From NCBI RefSeq assembly GCF_022647665.1, contig NZ_CP071872.1, forward strand, positions 868,001-932,000: a stretch of 64,000 nt of DNA, given 5' to 3'. Numbering within the stretch: the stretch's first letter is position 1; every line of letters starts with the position of its first letter. The stretch comes from Streptomyces formicae (lineage in GTDB: Bacteria > Actinomycetota > Actinomycetes > Streptomycetales > Streptomycetaceae). Position numbers and translations under genes: made by a program. The notes under the pieces were generated by a model, which was not told the DNA's origin, did not search any database, and saw only the letters and a list, made by a program, of their open reading frames with translations. This document shows, piece by piece, positions 39,905 to 48,854 of this stretch.

Positions 39905-41266
39905 TCAGGTGAGCGTGATCGTCTCGGGGGTCTCGTCGGGGGTCTGGTCGGACCACGCGGCCAGGGGTACGAAGCCCCGGTGGCCGAACTCGCCGAAGAC
40001 GGTGACCGGGCCGCCGCCGGAGAGCGCGGCGAGCTTCCACAGCCCGGGCCTGGAGAGCGCGGCGCGCGCGACGGGCAGCGCGGAACGGCCGTCCGCGTCG
40101 GCCAGTCGCCAGCCGGCGTCCCCGGGGACCGGCACGACCCCGGCGAGCGTGACCGGCCAGGAGTCCAGCCACGGATCCTCCCGCAGAGCCGCCCCGTACG
40201 CCGCGAGCGCGTCGGCCGTGGAACCGCCCGGCGGAGGCGCCTTGATCGGGACGGGGGCGCCGAACTGCTCGCCCAGATCCGCCCGCAGCTGCCCCGCGCC
40301 CCCGTACGGCACGAGCTCGGCGTCCAGCATCAGACCGGCGGGCAGGGCCAGTTGCGGCGCGCGCCCCCCGGCCCCGAAGGAGAGCAGCAGCGCCGTCCGT
40401 CCGGTCTCCCGCCCGTGCAGCCATATGCGGCGCGCGGTGACCTTGCCGTCCGTCGTGTCGTACTGGGCGAGCACCAGCCAGTCGTCCCTGACCGGAGGCC
40501 CGTCGGCGGGCGCGGTCAGCCCGACTCTCGTGCGCACCGTCGTGGCCAGCGGCTCCGGCAGCCGCCCGATGTCGAGCCAGGCCCGGTCGAGGAGATGCAC
40601 CAGCGCGCACTCCTCCAGCAGCCGGACCGGCCAGCCCGGTCCTGAGCCCGGGAGGGAACCCAACTCCCGTACCCGGCCCGCAAGGCCCGGCGCCTGCGCA
40701 TCGACCATGCGGGCTGCCGTCTCCTCCCACAGCCCGTACCCGGACTGGCCCGCGGAGGCCAGGCCGCCGCGGAGCAGATCCGTCAGCCGCTGCTCCAGCT
40801 CCGTCGCTCCCGCGGTGATCCTGCTCGCCCGCCGCTCGGCCCTGCGCCGGGCGGCCTCCGGATCACCGGTCTTCGCGGACGGTCCGCCGCCCGCGTCCCG
40901 CTCCTGCTTCTCCGCCGCGCGCTTGCGCCGGCCCGCCAGCCACTCCCCGGCCCAGTCAGGCACCTCCCCGTCCCGGACCGGCTCCTCGCCGCCCGCCCAG
41001 AGCAGCAGCAGTCCCAGCGCGTGCTTGCACGGGAACTTGCGGCTCGGGCAACTGCACTTGAACGCCGGGCCGGTCGTGTCCACGATCGTCTGGTACGGCC
41101 TGCTGCCGCTGCCCTTGCACAGGCCCCAGACGGCGCCCGAGCCGTCGCTGCCCGCGCCGGACCACGGTCCGGCCGCGCCGAGTTTGCTTCCCGCCTTGCG
41201 TGACGTGGCGTCAGGAGCCAGAGCCAGCACCTGTTCCGCCGTCCAGCGCACCCCCTGCTGATTCAT
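39905..41266 (-). CDS. SWIM zinc-finger protein
   Basis: 453 residues. A SWIM zinc finger with Cys71, Cys73, Cys80 and His82 (FKCSCPSRKFPCKHALG) follows a short N-terminal domain; the rest is a large Arg/Leu-rich region without recognisable motifs. SWIM fingers bind DNA or proteins. ATG 41266 has no ribosome-binding site; a TAGCGT box ends 7 nt before it, suggesting a leaderless message. First gene of the operon with DUF5691. Confidence 0.85.
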   Translation of the reverse strand: MNQQGVRWTAEQVLALAPDATSRKAGSKLGAAGPWSGAGSDGSGAVWGLCKGSGSRPYQTIVDTTGPAFKCSCPSRKFPCKHALGLLLLWAGGEEPVRDGEVPDWAGEWLAGRRKRAAEKQERDAGGGPSAKTGDPEAARRRAERRASRITAGATELEQRLTDLLRGGLASAGQSGYGLWEETAARMVDAQAPGLAGRVRELGSLPGSGPGWPVRLLEECALVHLLDRAWLDIGRLPEPLATTVRTRVGLTAPADGPPVRDDWLVLAQYDTTDGKVTARRIWLHGRETGRTALLLSFGAGGRAPQLALPAGLMLDAELVPYGGAGQLRADLGEQFGAPVPIKAPPPGGSTADALAAYGAALREDPWLDSWPVTLAGVVPVPGDAGWRLADADGRSALPVARAALSRPGLWKLAALSGGGPVTVFGEFGHRGFVPLAAWSDQTPDETPETITLT

Positions 41267-41394
41267 GCCGGAGACGCTACGGGGCACCACTGACAATCGG
41301 CTCTGACCTGCGGGTTCGCGGGAACGGCATGTGACTTTGCCTTATCTTTGCGATTCTCTGCGGGCGAGACAACCGATCCGAGGGGGGATCCCGT

Positions 41395-41805
41395 ATGAAC
41401 CGCACCATCCGCACCGCCGCCTGCGCGCTCGCCGCCGCCGGTCTCACGCTCGGCCTCTCCGGCTGTGACGCGGCCGTCGACACGGTCGACAAGGCCGTGA
41501 ACGAGACGTACGAAGTGACGTACGAGGTCACGGGCAAGAGTGTCGAGTCGATCGAGTTCAACGCCGGCGGCGGCACCGCCACCGAACCGAAGCTCGAGTC
41601 GGTGCAGAAGCCGGCGCTGCCATGGAAGAAGACCGTGACGCTGAAGGGCATCGAGGCGCCCACCGTCGTGCCGATCGCGCTCGACCCCACCGGTGCCGAG
41701 GTCGGCTGCAAGATCACGTACAAGGGTGAGGTCATCAAGGAGGAGAAGGACGCGGGCATCGCGGCCGCGACCGGCTGCGTCGCGATCTCCCCGATCGCCG
41801 GGTAA
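41395..41805 (+). CDS. MmpS-like small lipoprotein
   Basis: 136 residues. Signal peptide with lipobox LSGC (Cys23-25 region), then a beta-rich domain with YEVTYEVTGKSVESIEF, LPWKKTV and GCKITYKGEVI, the pattern of MmpS-type transport accessory proteins, here in small stand-alone form. ATG 41395 follows GAGGGGGGAT. It lies between the divergent SWIM gene and the MoxR gene; no RND transporter is adjacent. Whether it belongs to the MoxR operon is uncertain (122 bp gap). Confidence 0.78.
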   Translation: MNRTIRTAACALAAAGLTLGLSGCDAAVDTVDKAVNETYEVTYEVTGKSVESIEFNAGGGTATEPKLESVQKPALPWKKTVTLKGIEAPTVVPIALDPTGAEVGCKITYKGEVIKEEKDAGIAAATGCVAISPIAG

Positions 41806-41927
41806 CCCGGCCCCGACACCGCCGACTTCGGCCCCGATCGCGGCTTTGAGCTGCGGAGACGGCCGATTGTCAGTGGCATGGTGCACGGTGGGAACCACAT
41901 CCGGTCGATCGATCTGGAGGGGGATCC

Positions 41928-43040
41928 ATGACCGTGCCCGAAACCCGTGCAGCCACCGGCACCGAGGCCCTGCGGCCCCACGCCGAGGACGCCTTCGCCG
42001 ACGAGCTGAAGGCGCTGGCCGCGGCCGACGACCGGCCGCGGCCGGCGCGCTGGCGGCTGTCGCCGTGGGCGGTCGCCACCTATCTGCTCGGCGGCACGCT
42101 GCCCGACGGGACCGTGATCACACCGAAGTACGTGGGACCGCGCCGGATCGTCGAGGTCGCCGTCACCACGCTCGCCACCGACCGCGCGCTGCTTCTGCTC
42201 GGCGTTCCCGGCACCGCGAAGACCTGGGTCTCCGAGCATCTCGCCGCGGCCGTGAGCGGCGACTCCACCCTGCTGGTGCAGGGCACGGCCGGCACGCCCG
42301 AGGAGGCGATCCGGTACGGGTGGAACTATGCGCAGTTGCTCGCCCACGGCCCCAGCCGCGACGCGCTCGTGCCGAGCCCCGTCATGCGCGCCATGTCGGA
42401 GGGGATGACCGCACGGGTCGAGGAGCTCACCCGGATCCCGGCCGATGTGCAGGACACACTCATCACGATCCTGTCGGAGAAGACCCTGCCGATCCCCGAG
42501 CTGGGGCAGGAAGTGCAGGCGGTCCGCGGCTTCAACCTCATCGCCACGGCGAACGACCGTGACCGCGGTGTGAACGAGCTGTCGAGCGCGCTGCGGCGCC
42601 GGTTCAACACCGTGGTGCTGCCGCTGCCCGCGACGGCGGACGCGGAGGTCGACATCGTGTCGCGGCGCGTCGACCAGCTGGGGCGTTCGCTCGACCTGCC
42701 GGCCGTACCCGAGGGCATCGACGAGATCCGGCGCGTCGTCACCGTCTTCCGCGAGCTCCGCGACGGGGTCACGGAGGACGGCCGCACAAAGCTCAAGTCC
42801 CCCTCGGGGACGCTCTCCACGGCCGAGGCGATCTCCGTCGTGACGAACGGGCTCGCACTGGCCTCGCACTTCGGTGACGGGGTGCTGCGCTCCGGCGACG
42901 TGGCGGCCGGGATCCTCGGCGCCGTCGTCCGCGATCCGGCGGCGGACCGTGTCATCTGGCAGGAGTACCTGGAGACGGTCGTGCGGGAGCGGGACGGCTG
43001 GAAGGACTTCTACCGCGCCTGCCGCGAGGTGAGTGCATGA
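41928..43040 (+). CDS. MoxR-type AAA+ ATPase
   Basis: 370 residues. Walker A GVPGTAKT (92-99); the Walker B position reads ARVEEL rather than the usual LLADEI; sensor ATANDRDRGVNEL and arginine-finger ALRRRFNTV follow. MoxR proteins are chaperone-like ATPases that work with VWA proteins to remodel or insert cofactors in partner proteins. ATG 41928 follows GGAGGGGGAT. The next two genes overlap by 4 nt each, so MoxR-DUF5682-VWA is one tight operon. Confidence 0.92.
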   Translation: MTVPETRAATGTEALRPHAEDAFADELKALAAADDRPRPARWRLSPWAVATYLLGGTLPDGTVITPKYVGPRRIVEVAVTTLATDRALLLLGVPGTAKTWVSEHLAAAVSGDSTLLVQGTAGTPEEAIRYGWNYAQLLAHGPSRDALVPSPVMRAMSEGMTARVEELTRIPADVQDTLITILSEKTLPIPELGQEVQAVRGFNLIATANDRDRGVNELSSALRRRFNTVVLPLPATADAEVDIVSRRVDQLGRSLDLPAVPEGIDEIRRVVTVFRELRDGVTEDGRTKLKSPSGTLSTAEAISVVTNGLALASHFGDGVLRSGDVAAGILGAVVRDPAADRVIWQEYLETVVRERDGWKDFYRACREVSA

Positions 43041-45586
43041 CCGGGACCGCGGCAGCCGCGATGCCGTCCCCGCCCGCGGCCGAGCCGTATCCGGTGTCCT
43101 CCGCGCCGGGGGGTGCGGTGGGCCCCGGAGTCCGTGCCGGCGGCGACGCGGTGCCGTCCTGCGACGAGGACGTCCCGGGCGGGCGGGCGGACCGGGGCGC
43201 CCCGCGGCCGGCCACTGCTTCTGGAGGGGAGAGGCAGTGGCCGGCCGGCGGGCCGCTGGTGCTCGGGGTGCGGCATCACGGGCCCGGGTCGGCGCGGGCC
43301 GTGCTGGGGGTGCTCGAAGCCGTGCGGCCGAGGGCGGTGCTCATCGAGGGGCCGCCCGAAGGGGACGCGCTGCTGCCGCTCGCCGCCGACGAGGCGATGG
43401 TCCCGCCGGTGGCGCTGCTCGCGCACGCCGTGGACGACCCCGGGCGAGCGGCGTTCTGGCCGATGGCCGGGTTCTCGCCCGAGTGGGTCGCGATCCGCTG
43501 GGCGCTGGCACACGACGTGCCCGTGCGCTTCATCGACCTCCCCGCCGCCCACTCGCTGGCCGCCGATCCCACCTGGGGCGACGGCGAGGAGGAAGGGGAG
43601 CTCCACCCGGACTGCAGCGGGGACGGGGGTGCCGCGGCGCTGCGGGTCGATCCGATCGCCGTGCTCGCCGGGACCGCGGGGTACGACGACCCGGAGCGCT
43701 GGTGGGAGGACGTCGTCGAGCACCGCGGCGCCGCCCCCGCTGCGACGGGCGACACCGATCCGCTCGCACCGTTCGCCGTGCTCGGCGAGGCCATGGCCGC
43801 GCTCCGCGAGACGTACGGACACGGCGGGGACGCCCGGGACCTGGTGCGCGAGGCCCATATGCGGATCCAACTCCGCACCGCACGCAAGGAGTTCGGCGAC
43901 GAGGTCGCCGTCGTCTGCGGCGCCTGGCACGTCCCCGCGCTGACCGGGCGGACCGGGAAGCCGACGGTCACGGCCGACCGCGCGCTGCTCAAGGGGCTGC
44001 CCAAGGTCAGGACCGAGACGACCTGGGTGCCCTGGACCCATCGCAGGCTCGCCCGGCTGGGGGCACCTCCCGGGCGACGCTCCGGGGGAGGATACGGCGC
44101 GGGGATCGACTCCCCTGGCTGGTACGCGCACCTGTTCGACGTCCTCGACCGCCCCGTCGAGCGGTGGATGACCAAGGTCGCCGGACTGCTCAGGGACGAG
44201 GACCGGCTCGTGTCCTCGGCGCATGTCATCGAGGCGGTCCGGCTCGCCGGGACGCTCGCCGCGATGCGCGGCAGGCCGCTCGCCGGACTCGGCGAGACGA
44301 CCGACGCCGTACGGGCCGTCATGTGCGACGGCTCCGATGTGCCGCTCGGACTGATCAGGGACCGGCTGATCATCGGCGATGTGCTCGGCGAAGTCCCCGA
44401 CTCGGCCCCGGCCGTCCCGCTCCAGCGCGATCTGGCACGCCTTCAGCGCACCCTGCGGCTCAAACCGGAGCTGCTGGAGCGTGAGACGGAGCTCGATCTG
44501 CGCAAGGAGACCGACGCGGCGCGCAGCCGGCTGCTGCACCGGCTGCGGCTGCTGGGCGTGGGCTGGGGCACCCCGGCGGCGGGCCGCGGCTCGACCGGCA
44601 CGTTCCGGGAGACCTGGCGGCTGCGCTGGGAGCCCGAGCTGTATGTGAAGGTTGCCGAGGCCGGCGTCTGGGGCACCACGGTGCACGCGGCCGCCACCGC
44701 CAAGGCGGAGTCCGAGGCCGCGTCGGCGACCGCGCTCGCCGATGTCACCGCCCTCGCCGAGCGCTGCCTCCTGGCCGAACTGCCCGACGTGCTGCCCGTC
44801 GTGATGAAGGCCCTCGCCGACCGGGCCGCCCTCGACGCCGATGTCGGCCACCTCGCCCAGGCGCTGCCCGCGCTCGCCCGCTCCCTGCGGTACGGGGACG
44901 TGCGCGCCACGGACACCGCGGCGCTCGGCGAGGTCGCGGCCGGGCTCGCCGAGCGGATATGCGTCGGGCTTCCGCCCGCCTGCACAGGGCTCGACACCGA
45001 CGGCGCCGCCGAGATGCGCGGCCACCTCGACGGTGTGCACACCGCGATCGGCCTGCTGCCCGAGGCCGCGGAGCTGAGCGGGCGCTGGGCGGACGTGCTG
45101 CGTAAGCTCGCGCTCAGGGACACCGTGCCCGGGGTGATACGGGGCCGCGCGGCCCGGCTGCTGCTGGACGACGGCCGGCTCGCCGACGACGAGGCCGCGC
45201 GGCTCATGAGCCTCGCGCTCTCACCCGGCACCCCGCCCGCCGACGCCGCCGCCTGGATCGAGGGCTTCGTCGGCGGCGCTTCGGGAGGCGGCATGCTCCT
45301 GGTCCACGACGAGCGGCTGCTCGGCCTCGTCGACGCCTGGCTGACGTCCGTGCCGGCGGAGGCGTTCACGGACGTGCTGCCGCTGCTGCGCCGCACGTTC
45401 TCCGCCTACGAGCCGGGCGTACGGCGGACGTTGGGGGAGCTGGTGCGGCGCGGCCCGGCGGCAGCCGGCGGTGAAGTGGTGGGGGGAGAGGCCGGTGCGC
45501 CCGGATTCGGCGCCGGACTCGACGAGGAGCGGGCCGGCGCGGTGCTGCCCGTGCTGAGGCTGATCCTGGAGGGGGACCACGAATGA
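43037..45586 (+). CDS. DUF5682 family protein
   Basis: 849 residues. After a low-complexity N-terminus of about 70 residues comes LVLGVRHHGPGSARAVL ... VLIEGPPEGDALLPL, the conserved opening of this family, which resembles the TraB/EreA-like (TIKI) fold. The rest is long, helical and Ala/Leu/Arg-rich. The start ATG overlaps the MoxR stop (ATGA). A hairpin element at 44057-44090 contributes GAPPGRRSGGG. It is probably the large partner acted on by MoxR and VWA; no catalytic activity is evident. Confidence 0.85.
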   Translation: MTGTAAAAMPSPPAAEPYPVSSAPGGAVGPGVRAGGDAVPSCDEDVPGGRADRGAPRPATASGGERQWPAGGPLVLGVRHHGPGSARAVLGVLEAVRPRAVLIEGPPEGDALLPLAADEAMVPPVALLAHAVDDPGRAAFWPMAGFSPEWVAIRWALAHDVPVRFIDLPAAHSLAADPTWGDGEEEGELHPDCSGDGGAAALRVDPIAVLAGTAGYDDPERWWEDVVEHRGAAPAATGDTDPLAPFAVLGEAMAALRETYGHGGDARDLVREAHMRIQLRTARKEFGDEVAVVCGAWHVPALTGRTGKPTVTADRALLKGLPKVRTETTWVPWTHRRLARLGAPPGRRSGGGYGAGIDSPGWYAHLFDVLDRPVERWMTKVAGLLRDEDRLVSSAHVIEAVRLAGTLAAMRGRPLAGLGETTDAVRAVMCDGSDVPLGLIRDRLIIGDVLGEVPDSAPAVPLQRDLARLQRTLRLKPELLERETELDLRKETDAARSRLLHRLRLLGVGWGTPAAGRGSTGTFRETWRLRWEPELYVKVAEAGVWGTTVHAAATAKAESEAASATALADVTALAERCLLAELPDVLPVVMKALADRAALDADVGHLAQALPALARSLRYGDVRATDTAALGEVAAGLAERICVGLPPACTGLDTDGAAEMRGHLDGVHTAIGLLPEAAELSGRWADVLRKLALRDTVPGVIRGRAARLLLDDGRLADDEAARLMSLALSPGTPPADAAAWIEGFVGGASGGGMLLVHDERLLGLVDAWLTSVPAEAFTDVLPLLRRTFSAYEPGVRRTLGELVRRGPAAAGGEVVGGEAGAPGFGAGLDEERAGAVLPVLRLILEGDHE
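44057..44090 (+). repeat. hairpin element inserted in the DUF5682 gene
   Basis: CTGGGGGCACCTCCCGGG then CGACGCTCCGGGGGAG: a diverged copy of the palindrome found in pcrA and the VWA gene. The frame stays open across it. Confidence 0.7.
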
Positions 45587-46809
45587 CAACTGCGCAGACG
45601 ACGACGGGCTCCGTGACGGGTCCTCCTGTGGTGGACACCGCCGACGAGCGGTTGCGGCGCTGGCGGCTCGTGCTCGGCGGGGGAGCCTGGGGGTCCCCCC
45701 AGGCCGAAGGCTCTGGGGGAGGGACGGGCTGCGCCCTGTCCGGCACGGACGCGGCGATGGACGGCGCGCTCGGCGCGCTCTACGGCACGGGGGGCGGCCA
45801 GGAGCGGACGCACGGGAAGCGTTCGGCCGGGCTCGAAGGGTCGGCGCCGAACGTGGCGCGCTGGCTCGGCGACATCCGGACGTACTTCCCCAGCTCCGTC
45901 GTCCAGGTCATGCAGCGTGACGCGATCGACCGGCTCGGCCTCAGCACCCTGCTGCTGGAGCCGGAGATGCTCGAGGCCGTCGAGGCGGACGTCCACCTCG
46001 TCGGCACGCTGCTCTCGCTCAACAAGGCGATGCCCGAGACGACGAAGGAGACCGCACGGGCCGTCGTCCGGAAGGTCGTCGAGGACCTGGAGAAGCGCCT
46101 GGCCACCCGCACCCGCGCGACGCTCACCGGCGCGCTGGACCGCAGCGCCCGGATCAGCCGTCCGCGCCACCACGACATCGACTGGGACCGCACGATCCGG
46201 GCGAACCTGAAGAACTACCTTCCGGAGTACCGCACGATCGTGCCCGAGCGGCTGATCGGCTACGGCCGCGCCGCGCAGGCGGTGAAGAAGGACGTCGTCC
46301 TGTGCATCGACCAGTCGGGCTCGATGGCCGCCTCGGTGGTGTACGCGTCGGTCTTCGGCGCGGTGCTCGCCTCGATGCGGTCGATCGCGACCAGGCTCGT
46401 CGTCTTCGACACGGCGGTCGTGGATCTGACGGACCAGCTGGACGACCCCGTGGACGTCCTGTTCGGCACCCAGCTCGGCGGCGGTACTGACATCAACCGG
46501 GCGCTTGCCTACTGCCAGTCGCAGATCACCCGGCCCGCCGATACTGTCGTCGTGCTAATCAGCGACCTCTACGAAGGCGGCATACGCGACGAGATGCTCA
46601 AGCGCGTCGCGGCGATGAAGGCGTCGGGTGTGCAGTTCGTCGCGCTTCTCGCGCTCTCCGACGAGGGCGCGCCGGCGTACGACCGCGAGCATGCTGCGGC
46701 GCTGGCGGCCCTGGGCGCACCGGCGTTCGCGTGCACCCCCGACCTCTTTCCGGAGGTGATGGCGGCGGCGATCGAGAAGCGGGCGCTGCCGGTGCCGGCG
46801 GAGGGTTGA
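45583..46809 (+). CDS. VWA domain (CoxE-like) protein
   Basis: 408 residues. N-terminal helical region, then a C-terminal von Willebrand A domain with the metal-binding MIDAS motif DQSGS at 243-247 and a later SDLYEGG aspartate. CoxE-like VWA proteins act together with MoxR ATPases. The start ATG overlaps the DUF5682 stop. Residues about 35-47 (WGSPQAEGSGGG) derive from a hairpin element. It ends the operon. Confidence 0.9.
   Translation: MTTAQTTTGSVTGPPVVDTADERLRRWRLVLGGGAWGSPQAEGSGGGTGCALSGTDAAMDGALGALYGTGGGQERTHGKRSAGLEGSAPNVARWLGDIRTYFPSSVVQVMQRDAIDRLGLSTLLLEPEMLEAVEADVHLVGTLLSLNKAMPETTKETARAVVRKVVEDLEKRLATRTRATLTGALDRSARISRPRHHDIDWDRTIRANLKNYLPEYRTIVPERLIGYGRAAQAVKKDVVLCIDQSGSMAASVVYASVFGAVLASMRSIATRLVVFDTAVVDLTDQLDDPVDVLFGTQLGGGTDINRALAYCQSQITRPADTVVVLISDLYEGGIRDEMLKRVAAMKASGVQFVALLALSDEGAPAYDREHAAALAALGAPAFACTPDLFPEVMAAAIEKRALPVPAEG
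45687..45721 (+). repeat. hairpin element inserted in the VWA gene
   Basis: CTGGGGGTCCCCCCAGG then CCGAAGGCTCTGGGGGAG, the same element as in pcrA with one base fewer; the reading frame stays open. Confidence 0.8.
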
Positions 46810-46927
46810 GACGCGGTGCCGGAGGCGGGGTCCTGGCTGTGTGGCCGCTGGGCATACCGGACATGGTGACCCATCAGTAACAAGGGGCTTGCGTGAACCG
46901 GGGAGGTTCGTGCGAGCATCGTCCCCC

Positions 46928-46978
46928 ATGCCCCCGGAGGGGCGTGTTCCGCGACCGGGAGGGCTCGTCCCGCTTTGA
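46928..46978 (+). CDS. possible 16-residue upstream ORF
   Basis: ATG 46928 to TGA 46976-46978 encodes MPPEGRVPRPGGLVPL. Its stop overlaps the TTG start of the next gene (TTGA), an arrangement that could couple their translation. No ribosome-binding site is visible for it, so it is only a candidate. Confidence 0.25.
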   Translation: MPPEGRVPRPGGLVPL

Positions 46979-47886
46979 CGTTCACCGCTGCTCGTCCCGC
47001 AGCCGCCGTGCGCCTCGCGCGCGGGGCGGCCAGGCGGTATGCGGTGCGCGCGGCGCAGGTGCTGCTGTTCGCCGGCGGGTTGATGGTGCTGGGATTCGTC
47101 CTCGGCGGTCAGGCGCAGGCGGCGGAGCAGCCGGGCGCGGCAGCGACGGCGGAGCGAGTGCCCGACGCCGGGCGGACCGCCGAGTCCACCAAGTCCACCA
47201 AGTCCGCCGAGTCCGCCGAGTCCGCAGCCACCAGGGGCGCCGAGCCCGCTTCCAAGCTGTCCGAGTCGGGCGAGCCGGTTGAGCCGGTCGGCGGCGCCGT
47301 CGCGGAACGGGTCGTCGAGCCCGTCGTACGCACTGCCGTCCAGCCTGTCGAGCAGGCCTTGGCGGGCGCCGTCCAGGGCGTGGGGCGCGGTGTGGAACAG
47401 GCCGTGCCCGAACGCCCGTTGCCCGAGCCGTCCCTGCCGGAGTGGCCCGGCGCCGGAATCCCCGCGCCCGCTCCCACTTCCCCGGAGGCTTCGGCACCGG
47501 GGCCGGCATCAACGCCCGTACAGGACCTGCCGCAGACCGCTGCCGCTCCGGCTGACGGCCACGGTGACGACCCGCGCGCCGCCGTGCCCGCGGGGGCGCC
47601 GGCGTACGAGGGCACGTACGCGGGCCCCGCGGCGGCGGTGAACCGCACGCACGTCGGTCCGGCGCTCGGCGGGCGGCTCCCGCTCGCACCCGGTCGCGCA
47701 CCCGCCGCTCCTGGCGGCTGCGCCGTGGCGCAGACCGCCGGTGACGGCCACACGCACCGCGGCGATCTGCACGGGGCCTGGTTCCAGGACGCCGTGGAGT
47801 TCGGGCTCGTGCCCGGTTCCCGGCGGCCGGGCACCGGCACCGGGGTGCGCGAGCGCCACCGCGACATTCTCGAATTCCCCGGATAG
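46975..47886 (+). CDS. exported low-complexity protein (Pro/Ala/Val-rich)
   Basis: 303 residues from TTG 46975, with GGGAGGG 11 nt upstream. A hydrophobic segment (about 24-44, ending GGQAQAAEQ) looks like a signal peptide. The rest is disordered: short Ser-Thr-Lys/Ala repeats (STKSTKSAESAESA, 9 bp DNA units near 47185-47225), VEPVV-type stretches and long Pro/Ala runs. A conserved-looking end HTHRGDLHGAWFQDAVEFGLVPGS is the only ordered part. Probably an envelope or secreted protein; function unknown. The start is uncertain. Confidence 0.65.
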   Translation: MTFTAARPAAAVRLARGAARRYAVRAAQVLLFAGGLMVLGFVLGGQAQAAEQPGAAATAERVPDAGRTAESTKSTKSAESAESAATRGAEPASKLSESGEPVEPVGGAVAERVVEPVVRTAVQPVEQALAGAVQGVGRGVEQAVPERPLPEPSLPEWPGAGIPAPAPTSPEASAPGPASTPVQDLPQTAAAPADGHGDDPRAAVPAGAPAYEGTYAGPAAAVNRTHVGPALGGRLPLAPGRAPAAPGGCAVAQTAGDGHTHRGDLHGAWFQDAVEFGLVPGSRRPGTGTGVRERHRDILEFPG

Positions 47887-47972
47887 GGCAGGCCGTTCCT
47901 CGCCTGAGACCTGCCGCGCGGGGGCGGAGCAGGTCTGCCCGAACCCTCGGAATTCAAAGGATTCATCCGAAC

Positions 47973-48854
47973 ATGAACAAGAACATGCGTCGTTCCATAG
48001 CCGTCGCCGCCGGTGCCGCCGGGATGTGGGCCATCGGTACCGCCGCCGCCAGCGCCGACGAGCTTCCTTCGCTCTCCCTCTCCACTCCCGACAAGCCCGT
48101 CGACACGGCTGTCGACAAGGCTCTCGACACGGTCGAGGCCACCGCGCCGAGCACCGCACAGGCCACCACCGTGCAGGACGCCGCGCAGAACACCGCACAG
48201 GCCACGGCCCAGCACGTCGTCGAGGACGTCACCCACGACCAGGCCCGGCCCGTCGCGGACCAGGCTCACCAGCACGCCGAGGCCGCGCTCGATGGTGTCA
48301 CCAGCACCGCCGACGCCACCGCCGACCACGCGACCGGTGAGATCGACTACCTCTTCGGCCCGCTCGCCGACTTCGCTCCCGAGCTCGTGGAGCGGACCCC
48401 GGGCCAGGTGGCCCCGATCGTCGACGAGACGGCGCAGGACGTGCTGCCGCCGGTCGCCGGCCGGGCGGTCGCCGGTGTCGCCCCCGTCGCGGGCCAGGCC
48501 GTCGGTGATGTCGGCGGCCTCGCCACCGGTGTCGGCGGCGACGTGACCCCCTTCGCGGGCGGTGTCGCCGGCTCGGTCCGGCCGCTGGTCGACACCGTCG
48601 TCGACCACGTCGAGCCGGTCGTGTACGGCGTCGGCGGCAGCGCCGGCACCCTCGCGCACGGTGTCGTGGGGGACGTACAGCCGTTCGCCGGCGGTGTCGT
48701 CTCCGAGGTGCGGCCGTTCGCGCAGGACGTGACCGGCACGGTCACGGCGTCCCCGGTCGCGGGCAACGCCGTCTCCGGCGTCCAGGACGTGGCGTACGCG
48801 GTCACTCCGAGCTACGTCGACGCCCTGGGCGGGCACCGCACCCAGGGCATCTGA
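47973..48854 (+). CDS. secreted Val/Ala/Gly repeat protein
   Basis: 293 residues from ATG 47973 with an AAAGGA site. A signal peptide (cleavage near ASADEL, residue 28) is followed by an Ala/Thr/Gln-rich region and by irregular repeats of the kind PVAGxAVGxV, DVTPFAGGV, DVQPFAGGV, EVRPFAQDV. Such Val-Gly repeats suggest an extended surface structure. It follows the previous exported protein by 86 bp and shares its repetitive style. No known domain. Confidence 0.75.
   Translation: MNKNMRRSIAVAAGAAGMWAIGTAAASADELPSLSLSTPDKPVDTAVDKALDTVEATAPSTAQATTVQDAAQNTAQATAQHVVEDVTHDQARPVADQAHQHAEAALDGVTSTADATADHATGEIDYLFGPLADFAPELVERTPGQVAPIVDETAQDVLPPVAGRAVAGVAPVAGQAVGDVGGLATGVGGDVTPFAGGVAGSVRPLVDTVVDHVEPVVYGVGGSAGTLAHGVVGDVQPFAGGVVSEVRPFAQDVTGTVTASPVAGNAVSGVQDVAYAVTPSYVDALGGHRTQGI

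Noticed and set aside
39735..41261. A 508-codon plus-strand frame opposite the SWIM and DUF5691 genes
   Set aside because: Ser/Pro/Arg-rich translation without motifs; the opposite strand has a SWIM zinc finger and good starts.
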